In this document: piece by piece, positions 45,416-54,186 of the stretch
How the letters are laid out: each line of letters begins with the position of its first letter
Numbering within the stretch: position 1 is the stretch's first letter
Translations under genes and position numbers: made by a program
Notes under the pieces: generated by a model
The model's input: the letters and a program-made list of their open reading frames with translations, nothing else
Databases searched by the model: none
Told to the model about the DNA's origin: nothing
Origin: Flavobacterium restrictum
Lineage (GTDB): Bacteria > Bacteroidota > Bacteroidia > Flavobacteriales > Flavobacteriaceae
Assembly: GCF_007097245.1 (NCBI RefSeq)
Contig: NZ_VJZT01000006.1
Location: 1-64,000 of the forward strand
Direction of reading: 5' to 3'
Length of the DNA: 64,000 nucleotides

Positions 45416-46555
45416 TTACGAAACCAAAGTTCTCGAAATCACAATGCGTTGTATCTCCGATGTTCCTTCATAAATTTGGGTTATTTTGGCATCGCGCATC
45501 ATTCGTTCCACATGATATTCAGCCACATAACCGTTGCCACCATGAATTTGAACGGCCTCGATTGTGGTATCCATAGCGACTTGCGACGCATACAATTTGG
45601 CCATAGCACCGGATTGCGAAATGTCTTTTCCCTCATCTTTTTCGGATGCTGCTTTCAAGCAAAGCATTTTGGCCGCCATAATACTCGTAGCCATATCAAC
45701 TAATTTGAATGCAATAGCTTGATGTTTGAAAATTTCTTTGCCAAAAGCTTTGCGCTGTTGTGCGTAATTCAAAGCCAGTTCGTAAGCTCCTGTTGCAATA
45801 CCTAGTGCTTGTGAGGCAATCCCAATGCGCCCACCATTGAGGACATTCATGGCAAAGGTAAAACCAAAGCCTTCCTCGCCAATTCTATTTTCTTTTGGGA
45901 CAATCACATCCGTAAATAGTAGCGAATGGGTGTCGCTACCCCGAATACCCATTTTCTTTTCTTTAGGGCCAATAGCAAAACCAGCCCAGCCTTTTTCGAC
46001 AATAAAAGCGCTGATGCCCTTGTGTCCTTTTTCGACATTGGTTTGCGCTATTACCACATAAGTCGATGCCGATGATCCATTTGTAATCCAGTTTTTGGTG
46101 CCGTTCAACACATAATGATCGCCTTTGTCGATGGCGGTTGTTTTTTGCGAAGTCGCATCCGAGCCCGCTTCTGGTTCTGATAGGCAAAATGCGCCCAAAA
46201 CTTCCCCTTTGGCCAAGGGCACTAAATATTTCATTTTTTGTTCCTCGTTGCAATATTTTTGCAATCCAGCACACACCAACGAATTATTTACGGACATAAT
46301 TACGGCTGCCGAAGCATCAATTTTGGCAATTTCGGTCAAGGCCAAAACATACGAAATGCTGTCTAAACCCGCACCACCATATTTAGGATCGACCACCATG
46401 CCTAGAAAACCAAGATCGGCCATCATTTTTACTTGTTCGGTTGGAAATTTAGAGTGTTCATCACGTTCGATTACTCCGGGTAACAATTCGGTTTGAGCAA
46501 AATCTCTTGCCGCTTGTTGAATCATTAGATGTTCTTCGGTTAGGTTAAAATCCAT
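45416..46555 (-). CDS. Acyl-CoA dehydrogenase (probably short/medium chain)
   Basis: An FAD enzyme that oxidizes acyl-CoA to enoyl-CoA in beta-oxidation or branched-chain amino-acid breakdown. The 379-residue length is normal. Signatures: LGAFCLSEPEAGSD (FAD/substrate, about 124-137), GTKNWITNGSSAS, MGIRGSDTHSL, QRKAFGKEIF, and QIHGGNGYVAEYHVERMMRDAKI followed by QIYEGTSEIQR, where Glu363 is the expected catalytic base. A consensus -7 box lies at 46599-46606. Divergent from anmK. Confidence 0.95.
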   Translation of the reverse strand: MDFNLTEEHLMIQQAARDFAQTELLPGVIERDEHSKFPTEQVKMMADLGFLGMVVDPKYGGAGLDSISYVLALTEIAKIDASAAVIMSVNNSLVCAGLQKYCNEEQKMKYLVPLAKGEVLGAFCLSEPEAGSDATSQKTTAIDKGDHYVLNGTKNWITNGSSASTYVVIAQTNVEKGHKGISAFIVEKGWAGFAIGPKEKKMGIRGSDTHSLLFTDVIVPKENRIGEEGFGFTFAMNVLNGGRIGIASQALGIATGAYELALNYAQQRKAFGKEIFKHQAIAFKLVDMATSIMAAKMLCLKAASEKDEGKDISQSGAMAKLYASQVAMDTTIEAVQIHGGNGYVAEYHVERMMRDAKITQIYEGTSEIQRIVISRTLVS

Positions 46556-46598
46556 ATTTATATAAAATAAAAGTTGCTTTTTGTTTAAAAATTAAAGC

Positions 46599-46606
46599 CA
46601 AAGGTA
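46599..46606 (-). promoter_or_regulatory. -7 box of the acyl-CoA dehydrogenase gene
   Basis: TACCTTTG on the minus strand, 43 bases before the start codon at 46555; it matches the flavobacterial consensus exactly. Confidence 0.5.
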
Positions 46607-46639
46607 CTTTTTTATACGCAAATTATCCATTTTGAATCG

Positions 46640-46647
46640 TAAATTTG
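46640..46647 (+). promoter_or_regulatory. -7 box directly before anmK
   Basis: TAAATTTG followed by four bases (GCAC) and the ATG at 46652. This close spacing suggests a leaderless anmK mRNA. Confidence 0.4.
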
Positions 46648-46651
46648 GCAC

Positions 46652-47716
46652 ATGAAAAAAGAGTACTACAACGTTATCGGAGTTATGTCAGGAACGTCTC
46701 TTGATGGAGTCGATTTAGCGCACATTTTGTTCAGTATAAAAAACGGCAAATGGACTTTTGAAATGCTTGAAAGTGAAACCATTGGCTATAGTCAAAGCTG
46801 GATTATAATTTTGAAAACAGCTGTTGATTTTTCTAAAAAACAACTGCAAGAAGTTAACGAATCCTACACAGTGCTACTGGCTGGGATTATTGATGCTTTT
46901 ATTCAAAAATACAATATCAAGAATTTAGATGCCGTTTGCTCTCACGGACATACCATTTTGCACCAACCTCAAAACGGATTTACGTTACAAATTGGTAATT
47001 TACCTCAAATAGCTATTTTGCTGCGACAAAAAGTGGTTTGCGATTTTAGAGTTCATGACGTGCAACTGGGTGGTCAAGGCGCGCCATTGGTACCTATAGG
47101 CGATCGGATTTTGTTTTCGGATTATGATTATTGTATGAATCTTGGCGGATTTTCTAACGTTTCTTTCGAAAAAAATAATCAACGAGTGGCTTTTGATATT
47201 TCGCCTGTCAATACCGTTCTTAATTTTTATGCCAATCAATTGGGTTTGGATTATGATGATAAAGGAGCCATTTCGAGTACAGGAAGTTGCAACCAAACGC
47301 TTTTGACGCAATTAAACGCTTTGGATTTCTATACCCAATTACCCCCTAAATCATTGGGTTTTGAGTATGTAAAAGAAACTGTTTTGCCACTCATCGAAAA
47401 TTTTGAAATCCCCATTAACGATAAATTAAATACCTTTACCGAGCATGTTGCCATCCAAATTGCTTTGGCTTTGCCTACCCAAACAGGGAATCTTTTCATT
47501 ACTGGTGGCGGCGCTTACAATGATTTTCTAATCGCCCGAATCCAATTTTATTTGCCTAAAATGACACTTATTATCCCCGAAAAAAAGATACTTGAATTCA
47601 AAGAAGCGTTGATTTTTGCCCTATTGGGTGTTTTGAAATTGCGAGGAGAAATTAATGTTTTAAGTAGTGTTACGGGAGTAAAATGGGATCATAGCTCGGG
47701 GAATATTTATCTATAA
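46652..47716 (+). CDS. anmK: Anhydro-N-acetylmuramic acid kinase
   Basis: This phosphorylates 1,6-anhydro-MurNAc from peptidoglycan turnover to MurNAc-6-phosphate. The 354-residue length matches the family. MSGTSLDGVDLA is at residues 12-23, followed by SHGHTILHQP, FRVHDVQLGGQGAPLVPIGD, LNLGGFSN-type NLGGFSNVSFE and GGGAYNDFLI near the C-terminus. Start next to a -7 box; the sequence after the TAAATTTG contains no other candidate ATG nearby. It is followed by a TonB-type gene 88 bp on. Confidence 0.95.
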   Translation: MKKEYYNVIGVMSGTSLDGVDLAHILFSIKNGKWTFEMLESETIGYSQSWIIILKTAVDFSKKQLQEVNESYTVLLAGIIDAFIQKYNIKNLDAVCSHGHTILHQPQNGFTLQIGNLPQIAILLRQKVVCDFRVHDVQLGGQGAPLVPIGDRILFSDYDYCMNLGGFSNVSFEKNNQRVAFDISPVNTVLNFYANQLGLDYDDKGAISSTGSCNQTLLTQLNALDFYTQLPPKSLGFEYVKETVLPLIENFEIPINDKLNTFTEHVAIQIALALPTQTGNLFITGGGAYNDFLIARIQFYLPKMTLIIPEKKILEFKEALIFALLGVLKLRGEINVLSSVTGVKWDHSSGNIYL

Positions 47717-47804
47717 AAGGAATGCCTCTTCCTTTCAACTCTTAACAATTTTTAGTACTTTTCAGCGTTTTCTACTAACAGCTTTTTTAATTCAAAAAAA
47801 CCAA

Positions 47805-48698
47805 ATGAATGCTACTTTTTCATCTGACCAAAAAAAATCAATTGGATACGCTTTGCTTTTGTATACCATACTGTTATTGATTTTATTCTTCGTTCGCTTT
47901 TGGCCACCGTCTAATTTGGTCGAATTAACTGGTGGCGGAGGTGGTGGCGGTGTGACCGTAAATTTTGGAGACAGTGAGCTAGGTTCTGGCGATAATTATA
48001 AAAGTGAAGTACTCGAAGTAAAAAATCAAGCCCAACAAACGCCTTCTAAAGTTGCTCCCGAAGAAGCCATCCTAACGCAAGAAAACACCACCGAGGAAAG
48101 TGTGGTTGTAGCACCAAAAGAAAAACCAAAAAAGCCAGTAGTTGTAATCAAAGAAGAACTAAAACCTACTGTAACCAAACCCAAAGTGGCTACAAATACG
48201 AATGATGCCTTATCCAGTATCCTAAAAGGTTCCAACAAAGGAGGCGATGGCGATGATAAAATAGCAGGCAATAAAGGAAAATCGAACGGAAGCTTAACAG
48301 CAACTGGTTATTACGGAACTGGTGGTTCTGGAGGTGGCACAGGTGGCGGTAATGGAACTGGAAACGGCATAGGAACTGGCAGCGGTTATGGCGCAGGAAG
48401 TGGCGGTGGGTCAGGGAATGGCTCGGGTGGTGGGTACTCGTTAGGAAATCGAAAAGCGCTCTCCAAACCCGCACCAAAATACACTTGCAACGAACAAGGA
48501 AAAGTAGTTGTAGAAGTTACAGTTGATCGAAACGGGAATACAACTAGCGCAATTCCAGGTATAAAAGGTTCTACCAATACTGCAAAATGCCTTTTGGATC
48601 AAGCCAAAATAGCCGCAATGAGCACTAAATGGGATGCTAGCAGCGATGCTCCCGAAAAACAAGTAGGTAAAATTGTATATAACTTCAACTTGAATTGA
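47805..48698 (+). CDS. TonB-family energy transducer
   Basis: A 297-residue protein with an N-terminal cytoplasmic tail, a single transmembrane helix (about 14-30, YALLLYTILLLILFFVR), a Pro/Lys/Glu-rich linker with repeated PKEKPKKPVV, a Gly/Ser-rich stretch (about 170-215) and a C-terminal domain (about 220-297) with KVVVEVTVDRNG and a conserved TonB-like ending. It would couple ExbB/ExbD to SusC-type receptors. The gly-rich stretch is longer than in classical TonB. In many flavobacteria a TonB of this type lies directly after exbD; here it is 13 kb away. Confidence 0.85.
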   Translation: MNATFSSDQKKSIGYALLLYTILLLILFFVRFWPPSNLVELTGGGGGGGVTVNFGDSELGSGDNYKSEVLEVKNQAQQTPSKVAPEEAILTQENTTEESVVVAPKEKPKKPVVVIKEELKPTVTKPKVATNTNDALSSILKGSNKGGDGDDKIAGNKGKSNGSLTATGYYGTGGSGGGTGGGNGTGNGIGTGSGYGAGSGGGSGNGSGGGYSLGNRKALSKPAPKYTCNEQGKVVVEVTVDRNGNTTSAIPGIKGSTNTAKCLLDQAKIAAMSTKWDASSDAPEKQVGKIVYNFNLN

Positions 48699-48743
48699 AA
48701 TTTTAGGGTCTAAAATTGTGTAGCTATTTATCCAAAGCCTTCT

Positions 48744-49505
48744 TTATCCCTTTAAATAGGCTTCTCGGACTTTTTTGAATAAATTGGAGGAATATACAAA
48801 TTCGATGATTGCTTCATTGTCAGTTCTAAAAATTTCTTCCTTGGTGCCTTCCCAAGCTTTCACACCGTTTTTTAGAAATAAAATTCGCTCGCCAATTTCC
48901 ATTACCGAGTTCATATCGTGGGTATTGATTACCGTTGTAATGTTGTATTCTTCGGTGATTTCTTCGATGAGGTTGTCAATTAAAGTCGCCGTGTTTGGGT
49001 CTAAACCAGAGTTGGGTTCGTCACAAAATAAGTATTTTGGATTGTTTACAATGGCACGAGCAATGGCAACCCTTTTTTGCATTCCACCTGAAATTTCCGA
49101 AGGTAATTTTGTATGAGCTCCCACAAGATTGACTCTTTGTAATACAAAATCAACGCGATCTTTTATTTCTGATCGGTTGTTTTTGGTGAACATTTTTAGC
49201 GGAAACGCAACATTCTCGGCAACTGTCATCGAGTCAAATAAAGCACTTCCTTGAAATACCATACCAATTTCGGTGCGTAATTCTCTTTTTTGATCGGGAT
49301 CCAAATCGGCATAAATGCGTCCGTCAAAGGAAATTGTTCCTACTTCAGGCGTATGAATTCCGAGTAACGATTTCAATAAAACCGTTTTTCCAGAACCAGA
49401 TTGTCCAATTATCAGATTGGTTTTACCTGTTTCAAAAACCGTAGATACGCCTTTGAGCACTTTGCTATCACCAAATGATTTTTCTATGTTTTTTACTTCT
49501 ATCAT
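48744..49505 (-). CDS. MlaF-like ABC transporter ATPase
   Basis: ATPase of a phospholipid/lipid-transport ABC system (MCE-type). From the chosen ATG at 49505 the product is 253 residues. Walker A GQSGSGKT, Q-loop region IGMVFQGSALFDSMTV, signature SGGMQKRVAIARAI, Walker B YLFCDEP and a D-loop SGLDPNTA are intact. The open frame extends to 49565, but the extra 20 residues are not family-like. The ATG overlaps the stop of mlaE by one base (TAATG), so translation is coupled. Confidence 0.92.
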   Translation of the reverse strand: MIEVKNIEKSFGDSKVLKGVSTVFETGKTNLIIGQSGSGKTVLLKSLLGIHTPEVGTISFDGRIYADLDPDQKRELRTEIGMVFQGSALFDSMTVAENVAFPLKMFTKNNRSEIKDRVDFVLQRVNLVGAHTKLPSEISGGMQKRVAIARAIVNNPKYLFCDEPNSGLDPNTATLIDNLIEEITEEYNITTVINTHDMNSVMEIGERILFLKNGVKAWEGTKEEIFRTDNEAIIEFVYSSNLFKKVREAYLKG

Positions 49506-50251
49506 TAGGTCAAAAGCAATTGAGTTAATATATAATTGGTCAAAATAATCATAACCGAAGTCCAAACAAAAGCCACGGTACTCGCTTTTCCTACCTCAAG
49601 CGCGCCGCCTTTCATGTAATACCCGTGAAACGATGGGATAGAAGCCAGCAAAATACCGAATATAAACGTTTTGATAAATGCATAGGCAATGTGATAGGGA
49701 ATAAACTCTTGTTGTACACCTACTATAAAGTCAACGCTACTCCCAAAACCGCCGTAAACACAAGCTACATAGCCTCCCATAATGCCTAAAAACATACTGA
49801 TGCCTATGATAAAAGGATACAACATAATGGCTATTATTTTGGGAAATACCAAGTAATTTAAGGAGTTAACACCCATAACTTCGAGTGCGTCTATTTGTTC
49901 GGTAACACGCATGGTGCCTATGCTTGAGGTAATAAATGAGCCCATTTTACCCGCCATAATTACCGATATAAAGGTAGGTGCAAACTCTAATATCACGGAT
50001 TGTCTTGTGGCAAAGCCAATAAGGTATTTGGGAATCAAAGGATTGGATAAGTTCAAAGCCGTTTGTATGGCTACTACACCGCCAACAAAAAACGAGATAA
50101 ATGCTACAATTCCAAGAGAATTAATAATTATATCATCGATTTCCTTAAAGATAAGACCTTTCATAACCGACCATTTAGTTGGCTTGTTGAAAATTTCTTT
50201 CCACATCAAAAAATATTTTCCAATTTGAGATATATAGCGAATGAGCATCAT
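49505..50251 (-). CDS. MlaE-like ABC transporter permease
   Basis: A 248-residue permease with about five transmembrane helices and the MlaE-family VGGVVAIQTALNLSNPLIPKYLIG and ITSSIGTMRVTEQIDALEVMGVNSLNYLVFPKIIA segments, with the conserved EQIDALEVMG interface loop. It would pair with the MlaF-like ATPase; an MCE-domain (MlaD) partner is not in the window. MMLI start leaves one residue ambiguous. Confidence 0.92.
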   Translation of the reverse strand: MMLIRYISQIGKYFLMWKEIFNKPTKWSVMKGLIFKEIDDIIINSLGIVAFISFFVGGVVAIQTALNLSNPLIPKYLIGFATRQSVILEFAPTFISVIMAGKMGSFITSSIGTMRVTEQIDALEVMGVNSLNYLVFPKIIAIMLYPFIIGISMFLGIMGGYVACVYGGFGSSVDFIVGVQQEFIPYHIAYAFIKTFIFGILLASIPSFHGYYMKGGALEVGKASTVAFVWTSVMIILTNYILTQLLLT

Positions 50252-50267
50252 AGATTTAAAATATTGT

Positions 50268-50275
50268 CAAAAATA
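50268..50275 (-). promoter_or_regulatory. -7 box of the mlaE-mlaF unit
   Basis: TATTTTTG on the minus strand, 16 bases before the start codon at 50251. Confidence 0.4.
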
Positions 50276-50328
50276 GGTATAAGTTATGAGTTATGGCGTA
50301 TGAGTGGCGTCTTTTTCGAATGGCCAAA

Positions 50329-51180
50329 TTACCCAAAGAGCTTTTCCTTCATCTTCATCAAACGATAATTTTTAATAAATTTTGCTTGTTCTGGTGTAAC
50401 TAATAAAGGTGTTTTAGCCTTTTTTGCGTTCCAAAATCCTTTTATGTAATCAAAAAACAGGAATGGTTTTTTTTTCATCATCGCTAGTTTTGCCGATGAA
50501 ATCAAAGTGATGAAAAACCCGTAACCCAAGGTATAAAACGATTCGCCTTGTTTGTAACGAGCCGCTTTGTTGTAATTAGCCCCAGTTGGTTTTAAATGTT
50601 TGATAATTAAGGACGCATCTGTAACTACTTTCCATCCATTAAATTTAGCGAGTAATTCGTCAACGGTGTCCCAACCCATAGCGGGTTTTAGATTACCTAT
50701 TTGTAGGAAACAGGATTTTCTGTAGGCTTTAAAGGCGCCTCGAATGTGGTCTTTGTCGGTTAAATTTTCCAAAATCCATTCGCCATTTTTTTCAACATAA
50801 GCAAATCCGCCTGCCATCCCAACTTTTGGGTCGTTCTTAAAAATGGTTGCAATAGTTTCAAAATAATGGTTTGGAATAATTAAATCCCCGTCTAGTTTTA
50901 CAATTACATCGTAGTTGTCATCGATGGTTTCGAATCCTTTATGAAATGCTTGTATGACTTTACTTCCCGGCATGTGAATGGTTTGGGAGGTTTTGTTGAC
51001 TAAAGTGATAAACGGATTTTCTTTGGCAAAAGCCAATACAATTTGAGCCGTTGCATCCGTTGAATTATCATTTACAACGACTACCTTTTTGGGCAAAAGT
51101 GTTTGAGAAACCAGGGATTGCAAGGTCAATGCAATATAGGCTTCTTCGTTATATGCGGGGATGATGATGGAGTAGTTCAT
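50329..51180 (-). CDS. Family 2 glycosyltransferase
   Basis: A 283-residue GT-A fold protein. N-terminal SIIIPAYNEEAYIALTLQSL and VVVNDNSTDATAQI (nucleotide-binding) lead to the DxD motif in VIVKLDGDLIIP (about 92-103) and a catalytic-loop AMGWDTVDELLAKF. No transmembrane helix is obvious except a possible short one in GYGFFITLISSAKLA. It transfers a sugar from an activated donor to an unknown surface acceptor. It is next to a methyltransferase gene, 62 bp away, as often in cell-surface glycan clusters. Confidence 0.85.
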   Translation of the reverse strand: MNYSIIIPAYNEEAYIALTLQSLVSQTLLPKKVVVVNDNSTDATAQIVLAFAKENPFITLVNKTSQTIHMPGSKVIQAFHKGFETIDDNYDVIVKLDGDLIIPNHYFETIATIFKNDPKVGMAGGFAYVEKNGEWILENLTDKDHIRGAFKAYRKSCFLQIGNLKPAMGWDTVDELLAKFNGWKVVTDASLIIKHLKPTGANYNKAARYKQGESFYTLGYGFFITLISSAKLAMMKKKPFLFFDYIKGFWNAKKAKTPLLVTPEQAKFIKNYRLMKMKEKLFG

Positions 51181-51242
51181 TGAAAAATTTTAGATTTTAG
51201 ATTTTCTCTTGGTGTTGTCCAATAAATTTAAAATCGGTACAC

Positions 51243-51770
51243 TTAAATCTTAATTTTCTCTGCAAAAACAATATAATATCTTGGCGTAAAATAGCGCAAT
51301 AAGGGTCTGAAACCAATTTTTTTAACAGGATGTGTGAATTTTTCACGAGCGGTAATTTTCCAGCCTGTTTTTTCGAGTAGCCAGTCGAGTTGCCAATCCT
51401 CGAATTCGTGATAATGCCTGTCCCACATATCGGTTTTGCTGCGGTATGCTGGGGAAAACCATAGTCGCAACGGAATGGATATGAGTAATTTATCGCATTT
51501 TACGTTTTCCAGAATGGTATAGGGATTTAATAAATGTTCGAAAATTTCAAAAGCCGTAAAAACAGTATATTCTTGGGTTTGTAACGCGGTTTGGTTGTTG
51601 TCTAAATCTTCGCCAGTAGTGTTTTTTACGGCATATCCATTGGCTTCCATGATTTTGGAAAACGGATTGGGAACTCCTAAATCAAAAATTGTTTCGGATG
51701 TGGGAATGTGTTTTTGTAAAAATTCTAAAGTGTGTTTGAAGCGTTTATTTGGAAAGGTTTTCTCGTACAT
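51243..51770 (-). CDS. Class I SAM-dependent methyltransferase, small
   Basis: A 175-residue protein. Its TIFDLGVPNPFSKIMEANGYAV segment resembles motif I of Rossmann-like methyltransferases, and the VFTAFEIFEHLLNP segment resembles the post-I region of methyltransferases (FEHL). YHEFEDWQLDWLLEKTGW and FRPLLRYFTPRYYIVFAEK at the end are conserved in flavobacterial relatives as far as I recall. Its glycine pattern is weaker than usual, so the cofactor is plausible but not proven. Confidence 0.7.
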   Translation of the reverse strand: MYEKTFPNKRFKHTLEFLQKHIPTSETIFDLGVPNPFSKIMEANGYAVKNTTGEDLDNNQTALQTQEYTVFTAFEIFEHLLNPYTILENVKCDKLLISIPLRLWFSPAYRSKTDMWDRHYHEFEDWQLDWLLEKTGWKITAREKFTHPVKKIGFRPLLRYFTPRYYIVFAEKIKI

Positions 51771-51840
51771 TTTTTTTGTTTTTGCCTTAAGCTACTAAAG
51801 TGCAAATTTATAAATAAAATGGTAGGATTGGTATATTTTA

Positions 51841-51858
51841 AAGGGCATTCGCTTTAAA
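51841..51858 (+). repeat. Solo terminal repeat of the MITE-like family
   Basis: AAGGGCATTCGCTTTAAA matches the terminal inverted repeat of the elements at 18887 and 45147, but the adjacent sequence does not match their interior. A degenerate counterpart in the opposite orientation may lie at 52497-52515. The ParE-type toxin-antitoxin pair lies between them. Confidence 0.5.
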
Positions 51859-51949
51859 AAAGGAGTTTACACGAATTTTAAAACTTGTTTTCAATTTTTT
51901 TTTGAAAAGAACAAAATCGAAATTTATTGTTTTATTACTATTAGCATTG

Positions 51950-52258
51950 TTAAATTGAACTTCTGCGATTAAGGATTTCAGGGTCATTTGCGTCGTGAAA
52001 AACGCAAGAAATGAAAATTGTATTGTTGGGTTGGTCAAAATAATAATGAATTGTATAAGGAAAAGTACGTACTACGGCTACTCTTATGGCGTCGTATTTT
52101 ACAGGAAAAGCCAATAGAAAATCACTAATATAATTGACTGTTTTTCGAATCTCAACAGCAAATTCTTTGCCTAAACCTTTTCGTTTAGTGTTGTACCATA
52201 ATGTGTTTTCGATAATATCTAATTTGGCAGACTCTGAAATGACTTTTTTGCATTTCAT
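51950..52258 (-). CDS. RelE/ParE-family toxin
   Basis: A 102-residue basic protein of the RelE/ParE fold, with VISESAKLDIIENTLWYNTKRKGLGKEF near the N-terminus, VRTFPYTIHYYFDQPNNTIFISCVFH and the ending DPEILNRR. ParE-type toxins block gyrase and RelE-type toxins cleave mRNA; which applies is not clear. The gene overlaps the antitoxin gene by four bases (ATGA), which is the normal antitoxin-first arrangement. Confidence 0.85.
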   Translation of the reverse strand: MKCKKVISESAKLDIIENTLWYNTKRKGLGKEFAVEIRKTVNYISDFLLAFPVKYDAIRVAVVRTFPYTIHYYFDQPNNTIFISCVFHDANDPEILNRRSSI

Positions 52259-52485
52259 AAACCTTGATCAATTTTATCCATAACTTGATCAAAATCTAAT
52301 GCAGAATCAGGATTGTTTTTATAGATCTCTAATCTGCGTAAAGCTTCTATTTTTTGCCATTGCGGGACATCATCAAGTTCTGAAGGTATGACAATAACTT
52401 CAACTCTATTTGCTTTAAAATCATCGGGTAATAAAACATTAAACGAGTTGTTTTTTACGTCAATAAATTGTCTGATGGCGTTCAT
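52255..52485 (-). CDS. Antitoxin of the ParE-type pair
   Basis: A 76-residue acidic protein upstream of and overlapping the toxin gene. It begins MNAIRQFIDVKNNSFNVLLP, a possible DNA- or toxin-binding beta-hairpin, and ends with a helical, acidic tail of the kind that wraps toxins. A promoter with TTG (52563-52565), 19 bases and TATCTTTG (52536-52543) precedes it. The family is not one I can name with certainty. Confidence 0.8.
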   Translation of the reverse strand: MNAIRQFIDVKNNSFNVLLPDDFKANRVEVIVIPSELDDVPQWQKIEALRRLEIYKNNPDSALDFDQVMDKIDQGL

Positions 52486-52535
52486 AATAAGTTGATTTTA
52501 AAGTGTATTCGCCTGTTTTACTTAACAACGCTCTA

Positions 52536-52565
52536 CAAAGATAGGTGAAAAAGCCACATTCTCAA
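52536..52565 (-). promoter_or_regulatory. Complete -33/-7 promoter of the toxin-antitoxin unit
   Basis: On the minus strand TTG is followed by 19 bases and TATCTTTG, matching the Bacteroidota consensus in both boxes and spacing. The -7 box lies 50 bases before the antitoxin ATG. Confidence 0.6.
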
Positions 52566-52694
52566 GAAAAATAATTGCAAAAAAAACGTGCTTACTAGTA
52601 GAAGAAAGTAGCTATATTTCATAAAAAAAAGTGTGCTTTAATAGGCTTATGAATTTAGTTCCCTGGTTTTAAATCTAAATCTTTTTTGAAAACC

Positions 52695-52855
52695 GATGCT
52701 TTAGCCCTGATAGGTATGGAAAGCCCGGACTGAAAAAAACTAATTTTTTCTTGTCCTAAAAGAGCGACCAAAGGAAGCTCCTTTTAGGGCATAGAAAAAT
52801 AGTTTTTTGAGGGAGGACTTGTAATGTATAGCTGGATTAGCTCCTGAAAATACAA
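52695..52855. repeat. Long imperfect hairpin downstream of the KAS III-like gene
   Basis: The inner stem CCTAAAAGAGC / GCTCCTTTTAGG (52755-52788) is continued by complementary A/T-rich arms (AAAAAACTA.../...TAGTTTTTT) and further outward to AGCCCTGATAG at about 52700 and AGCTCC at about 52843. It starts right after the stop of the gene at 52856. The layout and outer boxes resemble a hairpin repeat I recall as common between flavobacterial genes. The remaining 52566-52694 stretch shows no gene. Confidence 0.55.
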
Positions 52856-53914
52856 TTAATAGCGGTAAACAAATGCGTTGACATTCATTCCTGCTCCCAC
52901 GGAGGCAAAGAGTAAAATATCGCCTTTTGAGATTTCTTGGTCTTCGATTTTGCCTTGAATCAGGAGGTCAAAAAGGGTTGGAACCGTGGCTACACTGCTG
53001 TTGCCAAGGTCGTGAATGCTCATGGGCATGACGTTTTTGGGCGGTGTTTTGCCGTATAATTTATAAAAACGATGCACGATGGCTTCGTCCATTTTTTCGT
53101 TGGCTTGATGAATCAGGATTTTCTTGACGTCATCGATGGCGATTCCGCTTTGATCGAGACAGCTTTTCATGGCAGCTGGTACTTGACTTAAGGCGAATTC
53201 GTAGATTTTGCGACCGTGCATTTTGATGTAACTGGTGTTGGGATCTAACTCGGGATTGTACGATTTACCGTAGAATAAATAGCCCGCTTCGTCGATGGCA
53301 AAAGTGGCGTTCTCGTAGGACAGCATTCCAGCATTGTCAGTGGAGGCCTCAATGATGGATGCGCCAGCTCCGTCCGAATAAATCATGGAATCCCTATCGT
53401 GTGGATCCACAACTCTCGAAAGGGTTTCGGCACCTATGACTAGGCATTTTTTGGCCATGCCGGATTTGATAAACGCATTGGCTTGCAACACGCCTTCGAT
53501 CCAACCAGGACATCCAAAAAGGATATCATAGGCGACACATTTTGGATTTTTTATGCCTAAATTATGCTTCACTCGAGTGGCAAGACTAGGTATCATATCC
53601 GATTGGGAATGACCATATTTTACATCGCCAAAATTATGGGCAAATATGATGTAATCAAGGGTTTCAGGATCTATTGCGGCATTTTCTATGGCGCGTTGAG
53701 AGGCAAAAAGTGCCAAATCCGATGCGGTATAATTATCCTCGGCGTAGCGTCTATTTTCGATGCCTGTGATGCCTTTAAATTTGTTGATTACGACTTCATT
53801 TGGGTAATGAAAAAGAGATCCATCTTCGTTTAAGAATACATGTTTATCGAAGTCTGTATTGCTTATTGTTTTCTCGGGAATATAACTTCCTATTCCAGTT
53901 ATTTTTATTTTCAT
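52856..53914 (-). CDS. Beta-ketoacyl-ACP synthase III-like enzyme
   Basis: A 352-residue thiolase-fold enzyme. Catalytic Cys135 is in LFGCPGWIEGV, His in LIHQANEKMDE, and Asn in LGNSSVATVP, giving the FabH-type Cys-His-Asn triad. INKFKGITGIENRRYAEDN and FASVGAGMNVNAFVYRY fit FabH. FabH would start fatty-acid synthesis, but Bacteroidota usually have several FabH-like paralogues, some making secondary metabolites, so the specific role is open. The start is the ATG at 53914; the open frame continues to a TTG at 53929. Confidence 0.88.
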   Translation of the reverse strand: MKIKITGIGSYIPEKTISNTDFDKHVFLNEDGSLFHYPNEVVINKFKGITGIENRRYAEDNYTASDLALFASQRAIENAAIDPETLDYIIFAHNFGDVKYGHSQSDMIPSLATRVKHNLGIKNPKCVAYDILFGCPGWIEGVLQANAFIKSGMAKKCLVIGAETLSRVVDPHDRDSMIYSDGAGASIIEASTDNAGMLSYENATFAIDEAGYLFYGKSYNPELDPNTSYIKMHGRKIYEFALSQVPAAMKSCLDQSGIAIDDVKKILIHQANEKMDEAIVHRFYKLYGKTPPKNVMPMSIHDLGNSSVATVPTLFDLLIQGKIEDQEISKGDILLFASVGAGMNVNAFVYRY

Positions 53915-54186
53915 CGGGCTGTTTTCCAAAAAATTTCTGCTAATTTAAAGATAAAAAAAATAGTAAAGCGCTACAATTTGCTATGCGTGCATATAATTAT
54001 CGAATTTTATCTTTTTGGCTAAATTACTGATAATTTTTTAATGAATTGTCAAAATGATTGCGTTTTTAATTTAGTAATTGTAGGGATTGATAATCAGCTG
54101 TTTTTTGATTGACATCGAATTGGAAAGTATTGTCCAAAAAAAATGCCTCGAAACTAGCGAGGCATTTTTAGGTATTTTAAAGCAAA

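Noticed and set aside
48744..49565. Longer MlaF open frame beginning at 49565
   Set aside because: The first 20 codons overlap mlaE and are not conserved; the ATG at 49505 overlaps the mlaE stop by one base as expected for coupling.
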